A stretch of 64,000 bases of DNA, taken from positions 806,001 through 870,000 of the forward strand of contig CBDCSM010000014.1 of assembly GCA_965221575.1 (NCBI GenBank), in the 5' to 3' direction. The position numbers were made by a program, and so were the translations under genes. The stretch is from JAPPHA01 sp965221575. Its GTDB lineage: Bacteria; Pseudomonadota; Alphaproteobacteria; Rhodobacterales; Rhodobacteraceae. Position 1 is the stretch's first letter. Each line of letters begins with the position of its first letter. Shown in pieces: positions 42,220-50,691 of this stretch. The notes under the pieces were generated by a model. It did no database searches. It worked only from the letters and a program-made list of their open reading frames with translations, and had not been told where the DNA came from.

Positions 42220-43306
42220 GGTACACTTTCGGTGATTCCTGCAGATGGGGCGTAATCGGAGCAACATACCGGGACCGGCGGCTGACTTGAAGTGCCTGTT
42301 TCGGCTTCATCCCGCAGGGGAAGTGCTCAAGCCCCGGCGCACTGAGTGATGAGCTTGGCAAGTCCGGGTACATCCAAGGAAGCGGCAATCCCGAAACCGT
42401 CGCCAAAATGGTCCCGGAAGTGGGAACCCTGAATCCCGATGGTCTGTCATGACACGCCTTTCCCGGAAATCACGTTCTCGCAGAATTTCCGGCTCGGGCG
42501 TTCGACGGAATTGCCATCACGCATCCTTCATTCCCCTGAACCGTCCATTGCCGAGACCGTTAAGCGCCGCTCCGAGTGCATGTCCAACATTCGGGAAGAA
42601 CCCGTACGAAGGTACAACTTCGTGGCCTGGAGTCTCTGGGGTCCCAACCACAGCAAATCCTTGAGGACGTCGCCACCGGCGTCAAGTATGCGGCATCGAG
42701 GAGAAACGGTTTTGCGCGACTGATTGCCGCCGCTGGCGAACGCTGCAGGCTCCTCCGGAAATTCGTCCGAGCCTTACGAGTGTCCTTGTATGGGCTGGAC
42801 GATTTCTCCCGATCCGGCACAAGGATCGGACTCCCGGAGCGGGCGTCAGTCCGGGAGAATTCTTCAGGAATTCCCGAGGGGATTGAACTGTGATGCAGGA
42901 TGCCTGCAGCACGGGGAGGCGTGTCGACATGCGGTACGTGCATCCTTTTGATGGTCGCGCTGATCCTCCATTCAGGCTGCCATCGCCGCCGAAGACAGGA
43001 CCCGGCCATTGAGGCGCCGGTTCCCGTTGTCGTCTCGCCTCGGCGCCGAAACCGCCCATGGCTCCAATGGCGTTCCGTCGGCAAAACGCAACTCAACACC
43101 CGTCCGTCCCGACGGCCGCGTGTAGCCTGCCAGCCCCGGCCTTGATCAGTGTCGCCTTTTCCGGTTTCCCGAATGCGAACTCCGCCACCACCCTCTCTGA
43201 TCTCGCGGCTTCGCAGGTTCCTTACCGTCATCCAGCCACCGAAGGCGAACGGGTTGGAGGTCTCGCTGCGCTTGATTCCTGCCGCGTTCCCCGGCATGGG
43301 TATCGG
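42220..43306. other. 1.09-kb region without an intact gene
   Basis: This contains the MarR 3'-end copy B (42748-42830) and, just before it, about 70 bases (42691-42760) that also resemble 46351-46420 and read like a MarR C-terminus ('ARLIAAAGERCRLLRKFV'). A stretch at 43068-43105 resembles 43929-43965, the upstream flank of the second membrane-protein copy. No gene was recognised. Confidence 0.5.
42748..42830 (+). repeat. MarR 3' end and downstream flank, copy B
   Basis: Partner of the repeat at 41008-41088. Here the codons that would read 'LLRKFV' lack the stop (CGA in place of TGA), so no gene is present. This is a decayed duplicate. Confidence 0.75.
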
Positions 43307-43675
43307 ATGGAAGAACGGAATTTGCTCAGCCGGGCCGGCTTCTGGACGCTTGCGATATTGTGGCTTCCGGCCGGGGTCGTTGCGCAGGCGGCAGTACGAT
43401 TCGGGCCAGAAAGCGTGATCACGGCAATCGCGACGGGGGCGGGGTCTCTGGGTCAGGTCGCGCTTTGCGGCCTGCCGCTGGCGCTCGGCTGTCGCCTGCT
43501 CTGGCGTCTCGGCTACAGGAGGGCCGCCTGGCTTTCCGGAACCGGCCTGGGCGCGGTTACCGTCGCAGCGTCGGTCATGGCGGGACTGCTGGGCCCGATC
43601 GCGATCGCTGTCTGTGCAATCTTGCTCAGCCTGCCAGTCTGGATTTCCTGGCTCTGGCTCGCGCGGAGGCACTGA
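43307..43675 (+). CDS. Small membrane protein, copy 1 of a tandem duplication
   Basis: A 122-residue protein from ATG 43307 with four hydrophobic segments: 'FWTLAILWLPAGVVAQAAV', 'VALCGLPLALGCRLLWRLGY', 'GAVTVAASVMAGLLGPIAIA', and 'VCAILLSLPVWISWLWLARR'. I recall similar small proteins with the 'CGLPLAL.CRL.WRLG' core in alphaproteobacteria, with no known function. The gene and its downstream flank are duplicated about 650 bases further on, where the copy is broken. Confidence 0.65.
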   Translation: MEERNLLSRAGFWTLAILWLPAGVVAQAAVRFGPESVITAIATGAGSLGQVALCGLPLALGCRLLWRLGYRRAAWLSGTGLGAVTVAASVMAGLLGPIAIAVCAILLSLPVWISWLWLARRH

Positions 43676-43964
43676 CTCGTACAGCGGTTGGTCGGCTTCG
43701 CAGCTGGAAGAACGGATTCGGGAAGCGGGCGAAGAAATCCGAATGACTATTCGGAAGATGTGACGGACTTTAGCGAGCGCACGGCCCCGGCGCCAACCGT
43801 GAAGGCCGTATTGCGGGTAAGTCGCATTTGAGCGTGCGGCAGCACGCGAACGATAGATGCCGGGTTCAGGCAGCTTCCGTGCGGTGCGATTTGTCTCGAC
43901 ACTACTGCGCACCCAGACAGTAAATCGCTCCATTGGCGCTCCCTCGGCACACGCAACTCAAGAA

Positions 43965-44312
43965 TGGCCGGACCGGCTTCTGGGTGCTTGCGCTGCTATG
44001 GCTTCCGACCGCGATCATGGTGATGGCGGCAGCGGATTGGGACCGGAAAGCGTGAACTCGGCAATGGCGACTGGAGCGTGGTCCGCGGTTCCGGTCGTGC
44101 CTTGCGGCCTGCCGTTGGCACTTGGCTGTCGCCTGATCTGGCGTCTCGGCTACCGGAGGGCCGCCTGGTTCGCCGGAGCCTGCCTGGGCACGGTTACCGC
44201 CCCAGCGTCAGTCTTGGCGGGTCTGCTGGGCCCGATCGCGATGGCCGTTTGTGCGATCTTCCTCAGCATGCCGGTCTGGATTGCCTGGCTATGGCTCGCG
44301 AGAAGACGCTGA
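43965..44312 (+). pseudogene. Small membrane protein, broken copy 2
   Basis: Codon-level alignment with 43330-43675 shows 'GFWVLALLWLPTAIMVMAAA' in one frame. One base is then lost near 44033, and 'LGPESVNSAMATGAWS', 'VPCGLPLALGCRLIWRLGYR' and 'SMPVWIAWLWLARRR' follow in the next frame. Downstream flanks of both copies also match (to about 43890 and 44510), so the duplicated unit is about 650 bases. The remaining part of 43676-44654 contains no other gene. Confidence 0.75.
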
Positions 44313-44654
44313 CTCGCACGGCAGTTGGTCGGCTTCGTGGCTTGACGAGTGAACACGGGAAGCGGGCAAAAGAATCCGAATGACTGTTCTATAGGATGTG
44401 CCGGACGTTTTCGAGTGCGCGGCGCCGGCGCCGTCCGCGACGGCCCATTGCCGAGAGGCTGCGTATGAGCATACGGCAGCAAACGAATAATAGATGCCGG
44501 AATCAGGCAGTTTCAGTAAGGTTCTGCCAGTCTCGACTCGATCTCGCATCTTCGATCGACACGGAGGCAAGAGTTGTTGGGAAGGCGCTGACGGCGGGAC
44601 CAGGCCAAGGCCCAGACGTCGCCTTTTTGAATGAATTCGCGGATTCTTCACCAC

Positions 44655-45947
44655 TCAGACCTGGGCAACTCCGCATTTCTTAAGCTCATCCCAAAAACCC
44701 GGAAAGGTCTTGGCCACGCATCTGGGGTTCGTTATCGAGATTCTTCCGGCCTTCAGCGCGACCAGCGCGAACGCCATCGCAATCCTATGATCGTCATGTG
44801 AGTCAATACACGCAGGCCGGAACGCCTCAACCGCCGTCCTTGATCCATTGACGACCAGGTCGTCAGCTTCAACCACTGCCAAACCATCCGTGAGCCGGTT
44901 AAGTCCTGTCGCGATCGCCTCGATCCGGTCACATTCCTTTACGCGCAGATTCTTGATGCCGGTAAACCGGACAGGCAAATTGTTGAATGCTGCCAGGACG
45001 GCAAGTGTTGGCACGGAATCCTGCATCTGGGAACCGTCAATCACGCTGGGCATGTTCGGAAAGGTCTTGATCACCTGCAGCGCTTTTGCATCAGGCTGGC
45101 TGGTTGAACCCGGCTTGACCCCGCGAATACTCAACCCCTTGCATCCCAAAACCCTGGCGGCCCAGAAATAGGTGCAGGCGGAATAGTCAGGCTCGATTTC
45201 AATCGCGCCGGACTGATAGTCCTGCTGTTCGAAATCCCAGCTTCCCGGGCCCGGGGAATTCGCGCTGACACCAAAATCCCGCATGATCTGAAGCGTTATG
45301 TCAATGTAGCCGAAAGCGTCGATCTTTCCCGACGATTCCGTTCGGATGTTCATTCCGCAGGGCAAAGTCGGCGCAATCATCATTAATGCGGACGTATACT
45401 GGGAGGACAATGACGCATCGACAACAACGGTCGGACGATGCCCTTCCCTTGCCCATCGCGCATGCAGCACGGGGTTCCCGGTTATCTCGAAAGGCATGTT
45501 CCCGTGCGGCGAGTCATGCCTAGCTCCGATCGACTCGATTGCCTTCAGAATCGGCCCCATTGGCCGCTTGCGCATGTGTTTGTCACCGTCGAACCTGACA
45601 TTTTGTCCGATCGTGGCTGCGACCGCGATCAGGAAGCGGGCAGTTGTTCCGGCATTTCCAACGAACAACCGGCAGCCTTCCGACAGGTTTCCGCTGGAAT
45701 CCCCGACCTGGACGTTTCGTGGATCGGACTTGTCGATTTCAAAGCCCAGTCTTTCAAGGCACTGCAGCATTGCCTCTGTGTCATCCGAAATCAAAGGATT
45801 CCGAACCTCCGTCTTGCCCTTCGCCAGGGCCGCAATGACAAAGACCCTGTTGGTAATCGACTTCGAACCAGGCACGATGATCCTGTGTTTCGACGAAGGT
45901 TCGTTACATCTCAACTCGATTTTCGCTTGCGCAGGTTCTGTTGCCAA
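44655..45947 (-). CDS. aroA: 3-phosphoshikimate 1-carboxyvinyltransferase (EPSP synthase)
   Basis: This makes EPSP from shikimate-3-phosphate and PEP in aromatic amino-acid synthesis. The signatures are 'IIVPGSKSITNRVFVIAALA', 'FVGNAGTTARFLIAVAA', 'KRPMGPI' and the C-terminal 'CIDSHDDHRIAMAFALVALK'. The frame is open for another 98 codons upstream (to 46241), but that part shows no family similarity. A TTG start at 45947 behind GGGGAGAGGGG gives 430 residues, the normal length. In many glyphosate-sensitive enzymes the 'NAGTA' position is Ala; here it reads 'NAGTT'. It is isolated from other shikimate genes. Confidence 0.88.
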   Translation of the reverse strand: MATEPAQAKIELRCNEPSSKHRIIVPGSKSITNRVFVIAALAKGKTEVRNPLISDDTEAMLQCLERLGFEIDKSDPRNVQVGDSSGNLSEGCRLFVGNAGTTARFLIAVAATIGQNVRFDGDKHMRKRPMGPILKAIESIGARHDSPHGNMPFEITGNPVLHARWAREGHRPTVVVDASLSSQYTSALMMIAPTLPCGMNIRTESSGKIDAFGYIDITLQIMRDFGVSANSPGPGSWDFEQQDYQSGAIEIEPDYSACTYFWAARVLGCKGLSIRGVKPGSTSQPDAKALQVIKTFPNMPSVIDGSQMQDSVPTLAVLAAFNNLPVRFTGIKNLRVKECDRIEAIATGLNRLTDGLAVVEADDLVVNGSRTAVEAFRPACIDSHDDHRIAMAFALVALKAGRISITNPRCVAKTFPGFWDELKKCGVAQV

Positions 45948-46542
45948 TTCGATGCCCCTCTCCCCGTCCGGCGAAACCGGTCGGGCATTCTTGACGTTGC
46001 CGGGCCAACTCCCCGCACCGCTCCGGCGCAGTGTCGATCTGCCTCGGCCAAAGTGGTGCGCCGAAACAGCGGCGAGCCTTGTCACATCCTGCCCGGATGG
46101 ATTCAACAACGACTTTTCCCGCCATATGTCGGTACTTCGCCGAGTCGGGATCGACGCAATGTCGGCGGATTTTCGAGGTTTCCTGAATTTATTTTCGGTT
46201 CGTCGAACCTTCGGATTCCATCGGTTCGACGAGAAGATCAATTTCCGCCTGTCCCGTGGTTGGAAAAATGGTCATAGTCGTTAATTTCTGCCCGGCACAA
46301 GGGACCCGCGAGAAACCCGGGAGTCTTCCGGAATCACTGTTCAAGGTCGACCATGCAAAAGCGGCATCAAGGAGAATAGGTTCTATGCGCGATTGATTGC
46401 TGCTGATGACAAACGCTTCAATGCTCATCTGGACACAATAGGATCGTAGGTCATGGTTGTTATTCCGTAAAATGTCCTGGCTTCCCTGCCATCGAAACAG
46501 CGCAGGGTAGTCGGCCTCCGCCACGATGAGCTTGTAAACGAG
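45948..46542. other. Gap of about 600 bases: aroA upstream region and duplicated scrap
   Basis: 45948-46241 is an open minus-strand frame continuous with aroA but without recognisable similarity. 46351-46420 resembles 42691-42760 and looks like part of a MarR-type C-terminus. Nothing else is supported. Confidence 0.4.
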
Positions 46543-46773
46543 GTGGAATCCCTGAAGGAACTGCGTCTTTTGAGTGAACAAACCCAGGCAGAATTTGCCG
46601 CAACGCTGAGAATCAGCCAACCTGCCATCTCGAAACTCGAGAAACAGACCGACATGTATCTCTCCACCCTGCGCGGCTACATCGAAGCGATGGGAGGTCA
46701 GCTTGAGATCGTGGCGCACCTGCCTGATCGGCAGCCGATCAGGATACGATCACTGGAAGACATCACCGCGTAA
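46543..46773 (+). CDS. XRE-family helix-turn-helix protein, possible antitoxin
   Basis: A 76-residue frame from GTG 46543. It has a Cro/C1-type helix-turn-helix 'LRLLSEQTQAEFAATLRISQ' then 'PAISKLEKQTDMYLSTLRGY', followed by 'IEAMGGQLEIVAHLPD', the usual tail of HigA-type antitoxins. These normally follow a RelE/HigB toxin gene. No toxin frame is visible in the 300 bases upstream, so it is either an orphan or the surviving end of a decayed pair. The frame is open a little further upstream ('RHDELVNEVESLK'), so the true start is uncertain. Confidence 0.5.
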   Translation: MESLKELRLLSEQTQAEFAATLRISQPAISKLEKQTDMYLSTLRGYIEAMGGQLEIVAHLPDRQPIRIRSLEDITA

Positions 46774-46905
46774 CGCTCGCGGTGCCAGGCGCACCGTCGA
46801 CGGCCTGTGGAGCGACATCAGTCAAAAAAGTCCGCAATGTCTTCACCCTGCGCAAATCAGTGTGGACAGCGAGGATTCGTATCAAATTGGCGGACTGGGG
46901 GATGG

Positions 46906-48084
46906 CTAACTGGATACCACTTCCGGTAGTCGTTGCGCAGGCGGAGTGTTGCGACTGCGTCCGGTCCGTACAACGCCATCGATGACGGTCATGCCAACAC
47001 CCGGCAGGTTGCCGAGTTCGATCGATTTCAGGATCGTCTTTCCGGGCGCATGCTGCGCCTGATCCATGAGCACAAAGTCTGCGGCCCGGCCTTCCTCGAG
47101 AATTCCGACATCGAGATCGCGCATTCTGGCCGTGTTGCCAGTCGCAAGACATACCGCGGATTCCGCCGCGAGATTCCCGAAGCTGGACAGCATCGCGATC
47201 ATCCTGAGAATTCCAAGCGGCTGAACACCTGAGCCGGCCGGGCCGTCTGTTCCGAGAATCACCCGATCGAGCTGTTTCAACTCGCGTGCCGTGTTGAGCG
47301 TCAGCAAGGCTGCGCGCTCGTTACCGTTGTGGACGATTTCCAGGCCGGTCCGGCAGCTTTCGCAGATACAGACGATCTGGTCGTCAGGAAGCGCCGTATG
47401 CCCTCCGTTGATATGCCCGACCACGTCGGTGCCCGCCTCCAGGACGACATCCTTGTCGATCAGCCCCGATCCCGGAATCGACGGACCCCCGGTGTGGATC
47501 GTGCTTTGAATTCCATACTTCCGGGCCCAGTCGACCATCTTTCGCGCAGTCGGGCCATCCTTCACCGATCCGAGGCCGACCTCCCCCATCAGGGTGACGC
47601 CGGCGTCGGCAAGATCCTTGAAGTCCTGCTCCTCCATGCCGTGTTCGATGACTGGCGCTCCTGCCAGGACCTTGACGCCCGACGGCCTCGCGTTTTCGTA
47701 CCAGCGCTGGGCTGCGATCGCCATTGCCTTGAGACCGACTATGTCCTTCGGCCGGCCCGGCATGTGAACTTCACCCGCCGAAATCATCGTCGTCACGCCG
47801 CCATTCAGGGTCGAATCGATCCAGTGCAATTGCTGCTGCCTTGGCGTGTAATCCCCGACAACGGGATGGACATGACTGTCGATCAGCCCAGGGGCCAGCG
47901 TGACGCCCCGCGCGTCCACGACGACATCAGACTCCCCGGTGTCGACTTCGCTCGCGCGACCGATCTTCGCGATACGGCCATCCTCGGCAATCACGCAATC
48001 GGCGTCGAGAATGGGCTGCTCCATCTTGCCCGATAGCATCAGCCCGATGTTCCTGATCACAAGCCTTTCGTCGGTACCCTGCAT
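46906..48084 (-). CDS. Enamidase (amidohydrolase superfamily)
   Basis: A 392-residue protein starting at ATG 48084 behind a G-rich stretch; ATG 48150 is a poorer choice. Metal ligands H71 and H73 lie in 'LIDSHVHP'. 'GVTTMISAGEVHMPGRPKD', 'LMGEVGLGSVKDG' (Glu where others carry a carbamylated Lys), 'IHTGGPSIPGS', 'VGHINGGHTAL', 'GTDGPAGSG' and the C-terminal 'SRNTPPAQR' follow the Eubacterium barkeri enamidase (EC 3.5.2.18) closely, as I recall that sequence. Enamidase hydrolyses 1,4,5,6-tetrahydro-6-oxonicotinate to 2-formylglutarate and ammonia, the step after 6-hydroxynicotinate reductase. It lies 8.5 kb from the reductase gene, on the other strand. Confidence 0.87.
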   Translation of the reverse strand: MQGTDERLVIRNIGLMLSGKMEQPILDADCVIAEDGRIAKIGRASEVDTGESDVVVDARGVTLAPGLIDSHVHPVVGDYTPRQQQLHWIDSTLNGGVTTMISAGEVHMPGRPKDIVGLKAMAIAAQRWYENARPSGVKVLAGAPVIEHGMEEQDFKDLADAGVTLMGEVGLGSVKDGPTARKMVDWARKYGIQSTIHTGGPSIPGSGLIDKDVVLEAGTDVVGHINGGHTALPDDQIVCICESCRTGLEIVHNGNERAALLTLNTARELKQLDRVILGTDGPAGSGVQPLGILRMIAMLSSFGNLAAESAVCLATGNTARMRDLDVGILEEGRAADFVLMDQAQHAPGKTILKSIELGNLPGVGMTVIDGVVRTGRSRNTPPAQRLPEVVSS

Positions 48085-48584
48085 TGCCGCCCCCTGCCGT
48101 CCGAGTTGTTTCGTTCGCGTGCATGCTACCGTGAACTCGGCAGATTTCAATCCGGGTACACGGGCGAATCCGGCGCGGCGACCTGCGAGCTGCCCGAGTG
48201 AGCTGACCGAAAGCGTGCAGCATTAACGGCTCGGCCGCCTACGACAGCAGGATGTGTCGATAGGTCCCAAGTTGATCGACTCGTTGGGTCGACAAACCGC
48301 GTGCAGGTGTTCAACAAGGTTCTTGCCATGTGCTAATTGGCAACATTGCCGATGGGCGAACGGAGGGGATGTCGGACCAATGACCTGTCCTCTGTATCAG
48401 CCGATTCAGAGTTGCGGAGATGGATGCGAATACGGCATTGGGAAGTCAGTTGCGTGAGAAGCGCACGGTATGGAAACTCTTCGTGTAGGTTTGTGCAGAT
48501 ATGTACGAGAGGGTCCCGAGGAGTCGTTTTCGCAGAAACCTCCGCGTTGTGCACAGCGAGGTTGAATGAAATTTCTCGCGTGAT
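48085..48584. other. 500-base gap without a recognisable gene
   Basis: This is the upstream region of the enamidase gene and of the antitoxin-like gene (divergent). The DNA from about 48340 looks less GC-rich than the rest. No operator matching TTTGTATACAAA was seen here. Confidence 0.4.
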
Positions 48585-48968
48585 GTGCCGGAACAATGGG
48601 GGCAGGAAGTGTCATCTGCGCTTGCAGAAAAGAACGTAGTGGCGGTGAAGCTCGGGCTGTTGAAAAGCCGAGCGGCCATTCGATCGGTCGACGTAGCATA
48701 CATGCTATGGACGACGCCCGAGACAGTGTCCAGATGGAAACAGGGTCGTGCTTATCCCGGACCGAGCAAGGAGAATCTTCTTGTGGACCTGGAGTACATT
48801 GTGGAGCGGCTTTCGGAATTTTTTTCTGACCCAAAGACTGCACGGGCATGGTTGTTTTCCACGCACAAATACTTCAACGGGCTTCGACCGGCCGACTTGA
48901 TTCAGGAGGGACGCATCGAAGAGGTCCTGGAAGCCATTCAAATGATGGCTAATCCTACCAACACGTAG
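48585..48968 (+). CDS. Xre/MbcA/ParS-like antitoxin-type protein
   Basis: A 127-residue frame from GTG 48585; the true start may lie later. The N-terminal part has a helix-turn-helix-like 'SVDVAYMLWTTPETVSRWKQ', and the C-terminal part 'TARAWLFSTHKYFNGLRPAD' and 'LIQEGRIEEVLEAIQMMA' fits the Xre/MbcA/ParS toxin-binding (DUF2384-type) domain. Relatives neutralise RES-domain toxins encoded next to them. No RES gene is present here. The locally lower GC suggests foreign origin. Confidence 0.6.
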   Translation: MPEQWGQEVSSALAEKNVVAVKLGLLKSRAAIRSVDVAYMLWTTPETVSRWKQGRAYPGPSKENLLVDLEYIVERLSEFFSDPKTARAWLFSTHKYFNGLRPADLIQEGRIEEVLEAIQMMANPTNT

Positions 48969-49491
48969 GATTGAGGCTGACCACTAAAGCTGGAGCGTGA
49001 TCCGGAGGTGCTCGAATTCCAGAAAGGTTGTCATCAAAGGCCGTTTGATGGATTAGTGAATCGAGACACATGGGCCGACCTTAGCCCAGTCCGGGGAAAC
49101 AATGGTGCACGCAGCCGTTGGAATAGTCAGGACGGTCAGCTTGAAGTACTGAATACCTCATTGGCGATGAACATGCGGGAAACCGTATGTGTTACAGATT
49201 CCGTTGGTCATGAATGTAGCCGAGATGAACAAATTGCCTACGCACATCAGGGCGACACCTACCTTTTTGAGAAATCCGCCGGACCACCAAGCATCCCCGC
49301 CTTTTCCAACCGCCGACACCTGGATGGCTTCGGGCTGGCAGCGCAACGGCAATTGCCCCGCTTGACCGTGCAGGCATCGACTCTCCAGGGGTGCAATTAC
49401 CGCGGGGTCGACGCATGTTTGGAGAATGTCGGGTTGAATGTCCGGGCGCGTGACGCCATCATTCCAAGAGCGCTCACAACATTGGAGGCTC
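48969..49491. other. 520-base gap without a recognisable gene
   Basis: A plus-strand frame is open through much of it (from 49008) but runs on in the wrong frame over the DUF6152 gene, so it is not believed to be coding. No repeats or hairpins of note. Confidence 0.4.
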
Positions 49492-49863
49492 ATGATGAAG
49501 AGGCTTTTGTTCATCGGGGTCCTGGCCCTGGGGCTCGCGGTTCCTTTCGTCGGGGCTCTGGCCCATCACGGCTGGACGTGGACGACCGGCGGCAATATCG
49601 ATCTGACCGGCATCATCACGAATGTCCGCCTGGGCAATCCCCACGGCATCCTGAAAATCGACGTGGAAGGCGAGGAGTGGACGGCCGAGGTCGGTCAGCC
49701 CTGGCGCAACAAACGCGCCGGCCTCGTGGAAGGCGATCTGGCCGAAGGAGTCGAGATCCGGGTGATCGGCGAACCGGCGGCCGACATGTCGGAAAGACTG
49801 CTCAAGGTGGAACGGCTGTTCCTGGGTAATCGGGAGTACGTCCTTTACCCCGGCCGCAACTGA
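49492..49863 (+). CDS. DUF6152 family periplasmic protein
   Basis: A 123-residue precursor with a signal peptide ('MMKRLLFIGVLALGLAVPFV', cleavage after 'GALA'). The mature start 'HHGWTWTTGGNIDLTGIITN' and the sequence 'VRLGNPHGILKIDVEGEEW' and 'WRNKRAGLVEGDL' fit the DUF6152 family, small secreted proteins that begin with His-His and may bind metal. GGAGG lies just before the ATG. It forms a two-gene unit with the membrane protein 4 bases downstream, an arrangement I recall from related genomes. Confidence 0.8.
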   Translation: MMKRLLFIGVLALGLAVPFVGALAHHGWTWTTGGNIDLTGIITNVRLGNPHGILKIDVEGEEWTAEVGQPWRNKRAGLVEGDLAEGVEIRVIGEPAADMSERLLKVERLFLGNREYVLYPGRN

Positions 49864-49867
49864 GATC

Positions 49868-50338
49868 TTGGAGGTCCTGTTTGCAGCGCTTGAGGGAACG
49901 GTCCTCGCACAGGCTCTCCGCGGTTCCCGCTGGGCCTATGCCGGGGTCAACGCCGTGCACATCTTCGCGATCGCCTTGCTGGTCGGTTCCGTCGTTCCGC
50001 TCAACCTGCGGCTTCTTGGCGCGTGGCGCGGTGTCTCTCGCGAGGCCGTGGTGCGCATGCTCGCGCCTGTCGCGGCGAGCGGGCTGATCCTTGCCCTGCT
50101 CACGGGATCACTGCTGTTCTCTGTCAGGGCGCGCGAATACAGCGGCATCGGATTCCTGCAGCTCAAGCTGACCTTCATCGCGGTCGGGGTCCTGTCTGCG
50201 CTCGCCCTGTGCCTGACCCACGGGTTCCTGCTCAAGAACGCCCCCCGCACGCGCCTTGCCGGTCACGCCGTCCTCTCGACGGTGTGCTGGCTGGGTGCAC
50301 TGGCATGCGGGCGACTGATCGCGTTCGCGGGAGATTGA
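49868..50338 (+). CDS. Four-helix membrane protein (DUF6644-like)
   Basis: A 156-residue protein with a TTG start 4 bases after the DUF6152 stop. Hydrophobic segments are 'AVHIFAIALLVGSVVPLNLR', 'MLAPVAASGLILALLTGSLL', 'LQLKLTFIAVGVLSALALCL' and 'HAVLSTVCWLGALACGRLIA'. Conserved His in the first and third helices is compatible with haem or metal binding. Function is unknown. The pair may be a small metal or redox module of the cell envelope. Confidence 0.72.
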   Translation: MEVLFAALEGTVLAQALRGSRWAYAGVNAVHIFAIALLVGSVVPLNLRLLGAWRGVSREAVVRMLAPVAASGLILALLTGSLLFSVRAREYSGIGFLQLKLTFIAVGVLSALALCLTHGFLLKNAPRTRLAGHAVLSTVCWLGALACGRLIAFAGD

Positions 50339-50575
50339 GGTCAACGTCTTTCGACCGGAACGAAATCCCCGCTCCATGCGAGCGAGCAAGAGGCGACCAG
50401 CTCTCGGAAGGCGTGAAGGCATTCATGGAATCCACGCCAGCCGATCACGGGGATTGTACGATCGATTTTACGGGGACCGCCACCGAACCCGCCTTCCGCT
50501 TGCGGCGATGCCCGTCCCTCCAGTCCTGACATCCGTGATCCGTGAGTTGACAGATGGCCTGTACAACTCCATTTG

Positions 50576-50587
50576 TTCGTATACAAA
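50576..50587. promoter_or_regulatory. Second copy of the TTTGTATACAAA-type operator
   Basis: TTCGTATACAAA matches the palindrome at 33246-33257 at 11 of 12 positions, and the flank CGATTC follows as CGAATC does there. It is 104 bases before the ferredoxin reductase start. The rest of 50339-50691 contains no gene. Confidence 0.55.
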
Positions 50588-50691
50588 CGATTCAGTCCCA
50601 CCCTGAGTGAGCCGCGATTCGCGCACGGGAAGTTCACGATCTCGTTTCATTCGACTATGTGGCCACGGCCAACGATCCTCGGAGCGCTGAA

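Noticed and set aside
42560..43933. A 457-codon minus-strand open frame
   Set aside because: It lies opposite the small membrane protein and the duplicated flanks. The translation is rich in Arg, Pro and Ser without family motifs, as expected for antisense of GC-rich DNA.
49008..49491. Open plus-strand frame before the DUF6152 gene
   Set aside because: It overlaps the convincing DUF6152 gene in another frame and shows no signal peptide or motif.
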